Below, in pieces: positions 1-12,290 of a stretch of DNA of 64,000 nucleotides. Every line of letters starts with the position of its first letter. The stretch's first letter is position 1. The stretch is from positions 1,488,001 through 1,552,000 of the forward strand of contig CM059622.1 in the NCBI GenBank assembly GCA_030435675.1, in the 5' to 3' direction. The notes under the pieces were generated by a model. The model ran no database searches. It was not told the DNA's origin and saw nothing but the letters and a program-made list of their open reading frames with translations. The DNA is from Steinernema hermaphroditum (taxonomy: Eukaryota > Nematoda > Chromadorea > Rhabditida > Steinernematidae). The translations under genes and the position numbers were made by a program.

Positions 1-2981
1 TAAGTCACCAATTGGACATCTTTCAATTGATCCACTTAATACGGGTACAGCCCCGCTGGGCCCTCCATTGGACCACCTACTCTCGACACACATTGAGGTG
101 GCAATTGGGACTGATTCTTAATTGCCACCTACAAGGAATGCAGAGTCTAGGAAGTCTAAGATACGGTGTTGATGATGGGTCCTAAAATGGAAGATTTTGA
201 AGAGATCTCCCGAAATGCCCACCATAGGACGTCGAAGGAACCCAGCGGCATCAGAGGAGGGGTCAGAGGACGGCCTTTGTCTTCTCGATGACAGTGGCAT
301 GGCTGTAGCGATGCGTGCGCCACGCCTGCTGATCGTCGAGAAGACTAAGACGGTTGTTGAACCGGAAGTGGGACGCGGAGGAGGAAGGAGAATCATGCGA
401 TGAGTCAGTCGTACGAGAGATGAAGGCTTCGATTCCCTGGAGAAATGGGAATACGGTAGTGAGACAGGGTAGATTATCTGAAACAGGTCTTCTCAGATCG
501 ATGGCAGAGAAAACAGAAACTTATCCTCGAATTGTGGCTGGACGGTCGCTGGATGGATGAGCCGGACTGGTGTAACTGGTCAAGACGGGTCGGAGCAGAA
601 GATGAGTGATGAGAGCGAGAGTGGCTATGCTTCGAAAGGATCATTTTCTGAAACACACAATGTCAGAGCTCCTTTACAAGCAGGGACTTATTCGCCTCTG
701 AGATGGAGCAGAAGATTCAGGTCCTCCATTTGGGCAGCTGCGATTGTAGAACTGCTCGTGGTGGAGTTCAACAAAACCAGATACCCTAATGGCGGACTTG
801 AAGAAGTTTCCGAGCCGAGGAACCCATGAGGGAGGTCTGAATGTTGGGGTAGACGGGTTCAGCCGTAGTTGAGGGGCTACCGGTAGCCCTAGCCCTGATA
901 GCGCAAAGACTTAGTAGGGAGAGGAGCGCATCTACAGTAGAAATCCTGCTCAAGAACTTGGGAACCAAGGAGCTCCAAGCCCAGCATCTACGGAGACGCA
1001 GCGCGGGGGCATACGGTAGTGTCGAGAACCGGTCCCTCTGAGCGTCCTGAGAAGTCCTTGAATGAAGGTGGTCGGCGGAGTAGGAGACGAAGGGATACTG
1101 TAGGCGAGTTGAGTCGAGAGTGGCCTACTGTAGGCCCCGGGGGAGGCTGCCGAGAGCGAGTGACCACAGGTAGCCTATGGTCTTCTTTTAAAGAGCTTCA
1201 TCCGCGACGCCGCCGCGCGCCGACCGCACCGCGGCTCCTCCCCGTCGCTACGCGCCACCCGCGCGACGCTCCAAGTTGGACATCCCGCCTGGAGCGCCGA
1301 TTCGAAATTTGCCGCTTCATTTGAAAAGTTGTAAAACTCGAATTGTCATCATGACCGAGGAAACGATCGTATTCTGCACACATATGAGTTTGGGAAGAGG
1401 CTGTGATGAGAAAACGCAGGTTATACGGTAGCGTCGACAACCAGTCCTCGAGGAAGGGCGTGGGAAATACGTGTCTTAACACTTGCTACCAGGGAATGTT
1501 CCTATTGGACGCCGGGGTCTTCGGCGTCGATTTCGGTGTTACCGTACAACCCAATCCTCTCCAGTTGACATTGAAGAGGACCTCAAAAACCTTCTGATTT
1601 GAAATACCGATAACCTCAAGACATACTTAGTCAGGGCGTATAAGACCCAGATGTCCCTACGTGATCCAAGCGAGTCTTTGTGAAGAAATGTCCAAATCGC
1701 TCTGTTTCCCTTTTCTGCAAAAACCCCATTACGCATAATTATGTGCATAGAGATCGGAAAGAGAGAGTCTAATGAGTTGGTGGCGCCGGATCCGTGACTC
1801 ACTCGTTTCCTGTCGCGCCGCTTCCAGTGACCCAGACGGACGATGACTCCGTCGACTTCTCATGAATAATCCGATCCACAGCCGCAAACAAAAGAGATGT
1901 TTCGCAATCTTTGATTCTGCAGATATCCAGCGCAGACAGAGAGATCTCACGATTACGGTACAATAGATAAAAAGGTGCTATAATTTTAGAAGAGTTTTTG
2001 ATAGGAGGTTATAGAACGTTCGATTCTGAGTCGACTGATAAGTCGGACGTCTCAGGAAGCTTCTGGTTTCCCAGCTGCAAGTCATTTTACCCTGTCTACC
2101 ACAAATTTTCACCACAATGTTCGTCAACGATTGAGCTGACTCTATTGAAGTCCTAGCCTTCCCAAGGCGCGCCAAATAGTACGGCAGCAGATTATCACTC
2201 GATTTTCAATGGAATCGAAATTTTTCACTTGTCTCGCTGGCTATCGCTACCCCAAGCATTAAGATTACCAGTTTTTTCGTCCTTTCCTACTCCGACCTTC
2301 TCGGAAATGACTTCTTCAGCGCCCTTTTCGGATCTTTAATTTGTGTTCCCGTCGGGTCTACTCACTCTCTCAGAAATGAGACGAGTGAGCGGGCACTCTT
2401 GGCTGTCCTGGCTCCCAGAAGGCCTGGAACACCAAAGAGCCGAAGTTTTATCAAAGAAGGGTGCCATCGCCCGCCCACCCGCGCCGCCGCAAGAAGTCAA
2501 AGTCTCCCTGTGACTCCGAAGGCCACCACTGCCTTCGTTTTTTGAAGTTGATGGCCTCATCATCCTATTCGACACCGATGAAAAAGCTACCTCTAACTCT
2601 AATATCCAGCACTGGATTGGAAAGCCAATGATGCTGGAACCTGGTACTTCGCCAACATCGATATCTTCTTTTGGTGTGAGGCCCAACAGTAGCTGAAAGC
2701 CAGCGATGATGAGACTAATGGATCGTTATTTTGCGTGGGAATATATGTGATCTGTGAACAATATGTACAAAATTTGTGAATCTGTGGAAACTAGGCGCCC
2801 ATACGATGTAGCTTTTCTCTTAAAAGAGTAGTATCGTAAACAGTCTTAGGATCATATGAGTCTTACAGAAGACTACAGTAAACGGCAATAAGAACAAGAA
2901 GAACTGGTGTATGGAAGATACAGTTTCAATTGGCGATCATTTATTTAAAGCGCTTAGGCAATGACAGTTCACATGGACCGA
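1..2981. other. Intergenic, no recognised gene
   Basis: I see no recognisable protein or RNA gene here. Open frames are short and unlike known families. The stretch contains several TACGGTA motifs (452, 1012, 1424) and one arm of an inverted dispersed repeat at 1772-1877. Confidence 0.5.
1772..1877 (-). repeat. Dispersed repeat, inverted copy of 9134-9243
   Basis: The reverse complement of about 105 bp here matches 9134-9243 closely. Both contain the core GGCGCCGGATCCGTGACTCA followed by a shared GCGCCGCTTCCAGTGA block and an ATGAATAAT block. The two copies differ by scattered substitutions and small indels. No coding content is recognised. Confidence 0.75.
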
Positions 2982-3396
2982 TCAGAATCCGTGGATCTTG
3001 ACAAGATCCTCCTTGACGATGCCGACCTTCGTCAAGAGCTCCTTGGCGTTCTGGCGCTGATCGCCCGAAAGTTGGATGACGTTTCCGTGCTCCTTGTCCT
3101 CCACCACTGTTCCGTTGCAGTTGTATTTCTGAAAGGGCGCTTAGTCTTTGAAAACGAATCGAGTTGTACCTTCTTCAAGTAGCGTAGAATCTTGTTCAAG
3201 TCGTACTCTTCGGGAATTCCAGCGACAGTGGTGATCGTTTTGCGGCCGTTTCTCTGCTGGATGCGGATATGACACAAGGTTTGGTTACCACCTTCTTCCT
3301 CCTGTAGCTGGGCGAAGGCATCTATAGAAGAGATGTTCTGTTTGAAGGGGAAAGGGAAAACGTACCGGCGGGTTTGTTGAGGTTTTGGATCGACAT
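2982..3396 (-). CDS. eif-1: Translation initiation factor eIF1 (SUI1)
   Basis: This factor binds the 40S ribosomal subunit near the P site, promotes scanning and enforces AUG recognition. Three exons (3366-3396, 3170-3321, 2982-3128) encode 109 residues, close to the 108-113 usual for animal eIF1. The protein begins MSIQNLNKP. It carries the SUI1 domain, with GRKTITTVAGIP and the stretch LNKILRYLKK near the middle, and ends in KEDLVKIHGF. The introns are 44 and 41 bp, GT..AG, and reading phase is maintained across both junctions. The start is chosen by family agreement. Identification is by strong resemblance of the whole protein. It is the only clear gene in the first 27 kb. Confidence 0.96.
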
Positions 3397-3836
3397 GGTG
3401 GTGAATGTTCGAATGTGAAATGTACATGGATTGGACCAATAAAGGTTGGGTGTAGGTGTGAACGGAGCTGTGGAGCAATGCGTATTCTCAGATGTTTCGG
3501 CGTTGTGGGAACCAAGAATTGGAATGTTTGCGTATTTGGATGATGATGAAAATACTCAGTGTCTGTAAGAATGGCAACGTGAGACCTGGGTCAAGCGTTT
3601 GTCTTTCTACCTTCTGGATGATTTCTCATGCAAGTTGCCAGACGAATTTTACTACGATATTGAGCTTTTCCCCACAGCGCACCTCAACACGTTTAACCAA
3701 CATGTTGCGCTCGGTGTCGGCATCTTTTCTCCGCGATTTCGTCGATCCATCGGGCCAGAGGAGGGGTGCTATAGTAAAATTTTCTAGGCTTCCGTTCGCT
3801 GTTCGCCGGAAGAAACCTCGACTGCTCAACGAATGG
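3397..3836. other. Upstream of eIF1, no recognised gene
   Basis: A 120-codon open frame runs on the plus strand here (3492-3854) but resembles nothing I know and lacks gene structure. It runs into the retrotransposon remnant that follows. The interval probably holds the eIF1 promoter, but no specific element is visible. Confidence 0.4.
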
Positions 3837-4042
3837 CCGGAGTGCGTCTGCTAGACAAGAAATCCAACAATTGGCTCCGAGGTGTCACGAAGGTGAAAAT
3901 GTCGCTGAAGCCGCAATGAAACGGAAAATGGACGTACGCTTGCAAGATGGCAAACGAAGAAGACCACTTGGTAGACCCCGAACCAGATGGCGAGACGAAT
4001 TCAAGAAGGCGATGAGGAGACACAGATGGCAGACTATAGAAT
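3837..4042 (+). mobile_element. Decayed RTE-like non-LTR reverse transcriptase tail
   Basis: Two adjoining frames read as the C-terminal end of an RTE-type endonuclease/reverse transcriptase. The first gives GVRLLDKKSNNWLRGVTK. A frame change then leads into AEAAMKRKMD and the hallmark LGRPRTRWRDEF, ending in HRWQTIE before a stop. In intact relatives these segments lie in one frame with a tryptophan near the end. The frame shift and lack of upstream domains show an old, dead fragment. It cannot encode a functional protein. The assignment rests on the RWRDEF-type motif and the linked RGVTK/AMKRKMD blocks, remembered from nematode and other RTE elements. Confidence 0.7.
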
Positions 4043-4880
4043 GAGATGATAGAAGAACCTATCAGCCTCATCAGGACGAGAAACCGCAGCTGTGCTTGCT
4101 ACGGCACCATGAGTGCAACGTTCCATAATTGTTATCGGTTTTGAGCTTTGAGTTTCACACTCTAAATTGAAGATTGGGCTATTGAAATCGGAATGTTTTT
4201 TCGATTTTTTAGAGAAAAAATGACAGAAAACGCTCGAACTTCTTCAAAAACGATAATCATGTGATCGCGCGAAAAAAGAGAAACTTCTCTGTTCCTTTGC
4301 AATCAGTTGAGAAAAGATTGACAGCTACTTGAGGCGACAAGCCCAACCTCGAGATCGAATTTCGAGTACGAAGAATAACGACTTTTGGCGATGTCCAGTT
4401 ATGGCTACAAGAAGCTGATCGGTCAGCGACAACGAAGTGCACAACGAGGGGAATACGGAGTCCACTTGCATGCAGTAAGCTAATAATAAAAGAGAAACGT
4501 CTCTGGCCAAATGAAAGATTTGAGATGCGGGGTGTTTCTCACAAATGTGTTTTAGTAAACAGAATCTGTTTTCAGTTCTTCATCTCAGGCAGTCACCCTT
4601 TTCCCTCATTCTTTGCGCCAGTCCACCCTGTTGCCGTTAGTCAACCACAGTGGCGTTTGTGGAAGTACGTACACTCTGATGTGTATGATATCCGGGTGTG
4701 AAGAAGAACGCGATGCCGATGCTATGTTCCCATCTCGATTAACTTTCCTGTCTTTGCTATCTAGCGATGCTAACTTCAAGATCTATTTCCTACTTTTCAT
4801 GACGAAAATGTCCAACCAGATGTGCCTTGAGAAAGCCCGAAGCGTGCTCAATCACAAACTATTCATATTTCTCGAATCCA
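4043..4880. other. Intergenic, no recognised gene
   Basis: I see no recognisable gene or RNA. Short open frames only. It leads into the first copy of a direct duplication at 4881. Confidence 0.4.
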
Positions 4881-5187
4881 ATCGAAGTGATCGTCCCTTC
4901 CCCTGAACACTCCTTGCGAATCACCCGTCTCTTTCAGGCCGCTGTGTTCATTCCATGTCGCCCAATGGGACCTAAAGATCCACCGCCGTCGGAAAAGTGC
5001 ATCTTCGCCAGATTCGTCGGACCTCAAACAATGGTGAGAGGCGCCATTTATGCAAATGTGTCGAAGTTTCAAACGACTGACGGCGAGGAACAGTGGGAAA
5101 GTCGCTTTTTTTGACCCGTACACACTCGTCAAAAGTTTGAATCTTTTGAGCGTCCTCTAGTGCGTTCACTCATTTAATACCGTATAC
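4881..5187 (+). repeat. Direct duplication, copy 1 (partner 6969-7273)
   Basis: About 307 bp is nearly identical to 6969-7273 in the same orientation, with only a handful of substitutions and a one-base length difference in a T run near 5105. Both copies end at TTTAATACCGTATA. Weaker similarity continues beyond: TGAATACCGTATGCCG near 5699 matches 7671. This suggests that the strong block is the best-preserved part of an older duplication with a period of about 2 kb. Confidence 0.85.
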
Positions 5188-6968
5188 CGCTCGTGTCGGT
5201 CTCTCACCGCCACCACCGTCTGTGCGGCGCGCAGTATATCCATAGACCGCCACAGTTTTGTCGAAAAACGACGGTAAATCAGAGAACGATGGGTGTTATA
5301 GGTGCTGGGATCGATGCCCGAAAAGTGCTAGGTGCGGCCGAAAGTTCAAAGGTTTATAGAACAAGGGCAAGAAGGATGCATCTTTGACTTTTCACTGATA
5401 TTCAAAGCTTCTGTAGACTCTCAAAATCTTTCACCTCAACGATCCTATCATGGTGGATCCTAGATAAAAGGCAATCACTCCAAAAGTGCCGTTGCTCTTG
5501 CTATCCTCGAAGGTACTCCGGTCGTCAATGCCCCCTTTCCTTTGTCCATGGAACTGCACGGCTTAGATGAACGGTTTTCTTTTTAATCTTTGTGCAAGTA
5601 TAGTCCGTCTTTCTTCCTAGCAGTGCATCTCAGTCCAAGTCACAATCACTGACAACAGTTCCTTCCCAGGGCAAGCCGTTCATAAGCATATACTCGGTGA
5701 ATACCGTATGCCGTCCACGTTGGTTTCTTTAGCCACCTCGCCTTATGAATGCGAGCATTGCGTCTAGAACATTCCCAAGCGTTTTTGCAAACTTTTTTTG
5801 CCCCATTCCCATGGTCTAGGAATGTGCACTTTTCCGCATCTCATCGAGATCGCCAGACTCTTTTCTGCAAAAGAGATCTGACCACTTCGCGTTGACACGT
5901 CGCGACCAAAAAAGACCAACTTCTAGTAGGCCACTTCTTGTGTCATACATCAACAGCGCCGGAGTACGGTATGTTGAAGGCGAAAAACAGATTATACGAC
6001 GAAGACCCGTCTGGGTGAGGCCTTGTTTGGGCGCTGTGCCACAAAAGACGAAAACATGACTCCCTATCTGCTCACATCTCAAGTAGAACGAATGTTTCGT
6101 CTTCTTCATTTCGCCTTCGAACGACTTCAAAAGAAAGTTCCGCTCTTTGTCCGCTTCGGCGCTCTTTTGAATCGAACGAAAGTGCGACGTGTGGGTGGCT
6201 GGAACGGCGGCCAAGTGCGCCGTCGACGGCCGATGAAAAGAGCGGAAAGGGTTACGGTAGTGCAGGTGGTCGCGGGGCGATGGCTTTCCATCTGGGTGTG
6301 CGCAAGATAAGATTCGTTTGGTTTGATTTGCGATGGGTGGCTGGAACGGAGGAGCTTTTTTGTGATCCAATTTATTCGAGAAGTAGGAGTAACTGATAAT
6401 CCAGGATCAGAGTTGGGCAGCCCAACTCCTACAATGCTCAGGAAGATCGGTGCACTGCGTGCGAAAGAGAGCGGATGCTGAGGATCTGGAACTTTAGTAC
6501 TTTTAACGGAGTCACCCGAAGTGTTCACAGAGGAACGGCCAAACATGGCTTACCCTTTACCACTGGCCTCGCGTCCATCTTAGTGTTTGACCGTTCCCTT
6601 GTTAGATAGAGCTGAGCTAAGACTAAAATAAAGAGGTGGATAGAGCTGTCGGTTCGGACTTTTTGGAACCTTTTCATTAACTGTCATTTGGCACTCATTG
6701 CTGAGAGCTAAGACAGATAGTATCACTGTGATGGGTAATGTTCGCGATCGAGAATCGTTTCTGCACAGTGACGCCGTTTGTGAAAAAAAAAAACGCAGAC
6801 GGCGCATGCCTAGACATTACAAATTCTCTCTTTTTGCAAATGTTTTGGCTAGACAATTAGCTGCAAGAATCCATTGTGAGAGCCGAGACACTAAACGCTA
6901 TGAGATCGTGCCTTTGGGCAGCAAAGTCAAGAAGCAGAAACGCACTGTACGCACTCGCGAACGTTCCG
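5188..6968. other. Intergenic, possible unsupported open frames
   Basis: The longest frame is 184 codons on the minus strand (5816-6370). A second minus frame of 139 codons overlaps it (6127-6546). Neither shows a motif I recognise, membrane segments or convincing splice structure, so I do not call a gene. TACGGTA motifs occur at 5964 and 6253. Confidence 0.35.
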
Positions 6969-7273
6969 ATCGAAGTGATCGTCCCTTCCCCTGAACACTC
7001 CTTGCGAATCACCCGTCACTTTCAGGCCGCGGTGTTCATTCCATGTCGCCCAATGGGACCTAAAGATCCACCGCCGTCGGAAAAGTGCATCTTCGCCAGA
7101 TTCGTCGGACCTCAAACAATGGTGAGAGGCGCCATTTATGCAAATGTGTCGAAGTTTCAAACGACTGACGGCGAAGAACGGTGGGAAAGTCGCTTTTTTG
7201 ACCCGTACACACTCGTCAAAAGTTTGAATCTTTTGAGCGCCCTCTTGTGCGTTCACTCATTTAATACCGTATA
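6969..7273 (+). repeat. Direct duplication, copy 2 (partner 4881-5187)
   Basis: This is the second copy of the 307 bp block. It is open through most of its length in one frame, as part of a 191-codon frame at 6876-7451. Copy 1 has a T-run length difference that breaks the same frame, so coding function is not supported. Confidence 0.85.
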
Positions 7274-10200
7274 CAGCCCGTGCCAGTATGCTCGCTTTGA
7301 GCATCGCCGCTGTCTCTGTGGCGTATGCCCACCACAGCTTCGTCGTCGCCGTTGCCGCGAACAGAGAAGGCGATCACCCACCAAAGAGAAAATCGGTCGC
7401 GTCGCCCTTCTCAAAGTGCCAACTTCTGTTCCTCCTCGGATAAGCAGATGAAGTTTGAAGGTAAGGGCACTGGAGATAGTCCAGTGCAGTGAACGACGTA
7501 CATGAATGACATGTATGTGAAAGATCGGATTTCAAACAGTGTACACACAGGACGGACGTGGATAGACCGTCTCCTTTTCCATGTTTCCCTTTCCAAAGAA
7601 AACAAAAAATCGGTAAAATCGAAAGCTTTAGGTTCCATTCATTGGTCTCTAGTCACAGAGATTTGCTTGGTGAATACCGTATGCCGCCCATATTGGTCTC
7701 TTAGATCGACACTCATGTCTCTCACTAAGTATATGCGAGCTATGATTCGGGCAATTTTGTTCCTAGCAGATGAAGTTTCCATTCAAATTTTCGAAATTTT
7801 CCTCGATCCATTCCACTTCGGGCGCATCGGAGGCGTGTTGACGTGGGAGGGGCGACGCACCATCGCGGCGTCGTGACTCGTCAAGACCCGCGTCGAGAGG
7901 CGGTGCTTCAAAGCGGAGCACTCTATTAGAGCGGCGAGCTTTCCGTGTGGCCCATTCAGAATCGCTCTCGTGGCTCCGCTGCGAGATGGAATCAAGTGGT
8001 ACGGTAGTGTCCAATGGACTCTCTGCTTCTGATCATTGCCGCCCGCCTTTGTTCATCTCTGGGAATCCCATCGCAGTTGACACGAGAGTGGGTGTAAATT
8101 GCTGTCGGATTGTCAGAGAGCTGAGCGACAGTGGAACCGACCGAGCAACGTGCTGTAGGGGAGCCGAAAAGGTAAGTGGGTTTCATTTTTGTGACTCTAG
8201 GACGGGGGTAGATCCATTACAGGTTTATTCACACTCTGATGGGTTTGTATTAAGGGTGGAAGTGACCGTTAGCCACTTTTTGAGTCAGAGAGTCAAATAG
8301 TCACCTTATCCCCATCAGGACCGGACGGACCCTTCCAAAATCTGCAGCCCTCAGCTACAGTAAGGTGTTTGTTTGGATCCTTACTTCGGTTAGGATTGCA
8401 GATTTTGAAGTGATCCAGAACCCCTGTGGCATGGCGGTCCCGTTTCGGTGACTCCACAATGCCACAAATGAAATCAACATTCTGGCATCGTAGGTTTACC
8501 AGAATGCGACATTTCCCGCCATTCGTCTTCCTATTTCACTGTCGTCTTAGTCGTCTATTCGATCAGTCCGCTTCAGAATCTAGAGGCCCGTGTTGCAGTG
8601 AAGGAAAGGTGTGATTCTTCGCGTAGCCTAGACCTCTTGATGCTGGGGTGGTCGGCGTCGTCGACATCGACATGGATGTCCCATTTTGGAGCATCCCTCA
8701 TTACATAGACGGTCTTTAGCTCTATGGGATAGGGGTGCTCTGGAATGTGGCGTCTCCGGTCAGCCTTCTATCTACCCGTGTCATCCTGATCATCCAATCA
8801 CCCTACATTGTTTCAAAATCTACAAAGGCATGAGCTAGGATCTATAGGAACGTAAGTAATTGGCCCGTTTTAGACTCTGCAGTGGTCTACACCTCATGCA
8901 TCTACAGGGTAGGTAGAGCAACTGTGGGCACATCAGCACCCGAAAGACAAGGATTTTGCAACTGAGCTGGTGTATCTGTGTGCCGTACCCTACTGAAGAT
9001 GGATCTAGGACCTTCAAATCGAGCCATTGAGTGTCATTAAGGGATCCTACCGTAGTCATCAATACGAGGTCTCTATCTCATCGACAGGACACCTATCTGG
9101 AAAATCAAAGACTGCGAAATCCCTCTCCTGTTTGGATCGAATTATTCATGAGAGGTCGGCTGAGTCATCGTCCGCCGGGGTCACTCACTGGAAGCGGCGC
9201 GGGAGGAAACGGGTGAGTCACGGATCCGGCGCCACCAACTCATCAACTTCAGCTTTCCAGGGAGTTCTGCAGAGACAGAGCAGCACTGTCACCACGGTCC
9301 CACCACGACAGCATCCACTACCTTTTGGCAGTATCTATCTGGCTGGCTAGGGCTGTGTCGCGCCATCAAGGTAGATCCTCCCGAAAGGTGGTGACTGGGC
9401 TTCATCCTCTCTCGCCAAGCACACCCTGTAGGTCTCTCTATGTGTTCACAGATGGCCGATTTTGTGAACATGTGGAGAGGGCCCAGAGGGTGATGCTGAA
9501 GAGAAGGCGCCCGGGTCAGAGACCGAAAGAAGGTGGACGAATAGCGATGCTGATACTTTAGGTCCATCCAGAGCTACACCAGCTTCAGTTTGCCCCAGTG
9601 TATGATGGGTAGGTCGTCTCCTACAGTAAACTCACTCGAGTGTCTCTCTTTGATAGTCCTTTCGGTATTAACTGGACTAAGATGCTGTTAATACCATTCT
9701 GGCTGTCAAAAAGCGGCGCTCTGTCGTGACGCCTGCAGCCTTCCAACGCCTAAAACCATCTAAGGGAGATCGCCTAGAAGCAGAGGAATCGTCATTTATG
9801 TTGCAGATTTGAATCTGATCTCGATACGGACGGACAACACCTCATCTGTCTCAGGATATGGTAGTGTTTTCTATGCCGGCTTTTCTGATTTTTTTTTGTT
9901 TAGACACGAATCACCATCAGGTTCCACGCCATCAACCGTAGCCTACCGTTCAGGGTGTTCTGTTCAGGGAGCACCACCCGATTGACAGAAGACTCGAATG
10001 TCAATGAGGAGGGGTTTTCTGAAAGTCACATCAAATATGGCATTTCTGAACAGCTCGATCTAGAAGATGAGTAGATCCTTCTTCTGGGACTCGCTACGTG
10101 TTGGAGTCTATCACATCGCGAAGACTCATTTGGGAAACAGAGATCCAATGAGATTCACGGATGTGATAGACGCCGACATGTCCACAGGAGTCCCCTCGAT

Positions 10201-11099
10201 CTCATTATCGCTATGCTGTGGTCAAGATGACCTTAAAAGTTGGCGCAGGTCGAGTGATACGGACTCCATTCGAATAGTAATCTTCACATTTTCAGATCTA
10301 AGAAGGAAACTACACCATGGTATTTTCGTGGCTACTTTGGGTCGTTGCTCTCTGGCCCAATCGAATCAGAAATCCGGCATCTCTGGGCATCGCCCTATCA
10401 GTATTAGATTTGGATGAATTAGACCGTGATAAGGATTGAGAAGCGGTAGGATCCTTCATCCTTCGACTACCACTAAGATAAGTGCTGATATGAAGCTACC
10501 TATAATCTTATAGCGCTATTTCAGAAATCTGGCCTCCCTGAGTCACCCAAGACCCACCCTGAAGAGTCTATCCTGGACCCTACTAGTACCTAACCCGTAT
10601 CATTAGCCTTAATAATTGGATTGAACGTATTAAAACTGATGGTAAAGGTTAAGTATTGGTAGGCTCCGTCCAATCGTCTTTCACTCGGATATCATGAGCC
10701 GGAATCTGAAAGCCTCATTTGTTTTAAAAAATTAGGTATTCAGGCGTCGACTGCCGTTCTCATTTCGTGGCTCCGTCTGTCGTCATGACATGCTTCGACC
10801 CACTTTGAAGAGGTTACGTAGTCATCGTAGAATCTATGAGAATGACGCTGCTTTTAGGAGACAGAACTGGCACCTGGATCTTCACTTTGGACCGGTACCT
10901 TCGTTAGATTGTTATGGTAAAAGTCCTAACGTTTCACTTCGACCAACTTGGAAAGCACCCTCTTGAAGCAGAGCCCATCTCCCTCCGCACACGAACGTTT
11001 ACCAAAAATGCGCCCAATAATGGACTCTATATTATTTGGCGTCTTTTTGGTAGACGCTCGATGCGCTGGAGCTTCGACCTCGACATCTTGTTATCAGGT
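7274..11099. other. Gene-poor repetitive region
   Basis: No recognisable gene. Short frames (up to 124 codons at 7502-7876) match nothing I know. It includes TACGGTA or TACCGTA motifs near 8000 and 9047 and the dispersed repeat at 9134-9243. Confidence 0.4.
9134..9243 (+). repeat. Dispersed repeat, inverted copy of 1772-1877
   Basis: This is the plus-strand partner of the repeat at 1772-1877. The most conserved part is the GTGAGTCACGGATCCGGCGC segment at its right side. Confidence 0.75.
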
Positions 11100-12290
11100 C
11101 CTTTGTGCTTGAGGGGCGCTTCTGCACGACGTTTCGGTGCACTGTTGGTGTGCCTGTCCGCCGCTACCGTACCCAATGTGAGCTCTTTCGCACTCCATCC
11201 GTAACCGTTCATTTCAGAGCCCGGCCATCAACGTCTGCCTCTGGTCAGATATCCGTTTGTATAATTGGAATGGGCAATTATAGACGGTTTTCTGATCGGA
11301 GGTCGATGCACATCTGGTCCCTTCTTCGCAGGACCTGTTCCTTGAGGCACGATGTACAGTTAGGGCTCGGTTAATGTACAATATGTTTCCGGGTACACGT
11401 CGGTATGTAGATCGCCTAGGGTGGGATTTTGGACCCTCACTTACACGGCCAGTCCTAGTTCCAGCGCTTCTACGGCACACAGGGCCACATCGAGTTGTTT
11501 ATGTTTGCTTACTACTCGTTTGGGGTACTGTGCGCTGTCGGTGTGCTAGCACATCGACCGAAAAGTTCAGATATTCCAGGCCTTGCTTTGGAAGAGGATT
11601 GCCACCGATCCCTGTCTCTCTACTCTATATGTATTCAGGCTGAAATGCCTTTATTCCCTCTGACTCTGGCTGTCTATCCATTCATCTATTTGTCCATATT
11701 TATAGGCTCCGGCTCTTGTCCGTCCACCTTCACCCGACCTACTCGCCACGACCTGTTGTCGGTGGTTCTCTGCACAGTTAGCGATGGGTTACTGTACAGT
11801 GAACTACAGGTCCATGTGTGCGCCGAGGAATAGTTCATATTCACCGCGCACCTATGGGCTGTCGGCGTGTCAGGACCTCGACTCAGGGATGCCGTTGCTA
11901 CATGCTCACAGGCTGCACACTGGTCATCCACTTAGTAGTTTGCATTTGAATACTTCAATTGGATTGCCAGTGCGCTGTCAGTGTGCGCAGAGCTTCTTCG
12001 TTGAACAGGGCGCTATCTGGAAAGTGTGAAGTTGCACATGTGCCTCTAACAAGAGTCCAGGTGGTATGAGAGCCAGGTGGTACCTTTACTCCTGTACTGC
12101 GATTTGCATAATCAAATTCAAATTTTTTGCTGCAGCTGCCGTAATCTTCACTCACAGAAGCGATCGCTTTATGGCTCTACTTGTGACGCACCACGCACGA
12201 CCTTTTCCCTGAGGTACTCTGTACAGTTAGCGATCGATTACTGTACAGTGTATTTCTTAGCAAACGTGTAGATTCCTCTGCCTAGGGGGG
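11100..12290 (+). repeat. Diverged tandem array, period about 430 bp
   Basis: Three anchors in the same order and orientation recur at about 11331, 11749 and 12190. Each has a CGACCTG/CGACCTT-type block, then a GTACAGTTAG or GCACAGTTAG block, then a TTACTGTACAGTG-like block, giving periods of 418 and 441 bp. A second anchor, CGCCTAGGG followed by GGTTT or GGATTTT, occurs near 11415 and 12277, two periods apart. A third, GTGCGCTGTCGGTGTG-like, recurs near 11140, 11527, 11850 and 11970. Units are strongly diverged, so boundaries are approximate. Confidence 0.6.

Noticed and set aside
5816..6370. A 184-codon minus-strand open frame as a gene
   Set aside because: No recognisable motif, no support from splice sites or a neighbouring copy, and an overlapping frame of similar length exists. 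Left as unsupported.
6876..7451. A 191-codon plus-strand frame as a gene
   Set aside because: Most of it is the duplicated 307 bp repeat. The other copy breaks the frame, so coding constraint is not evident.
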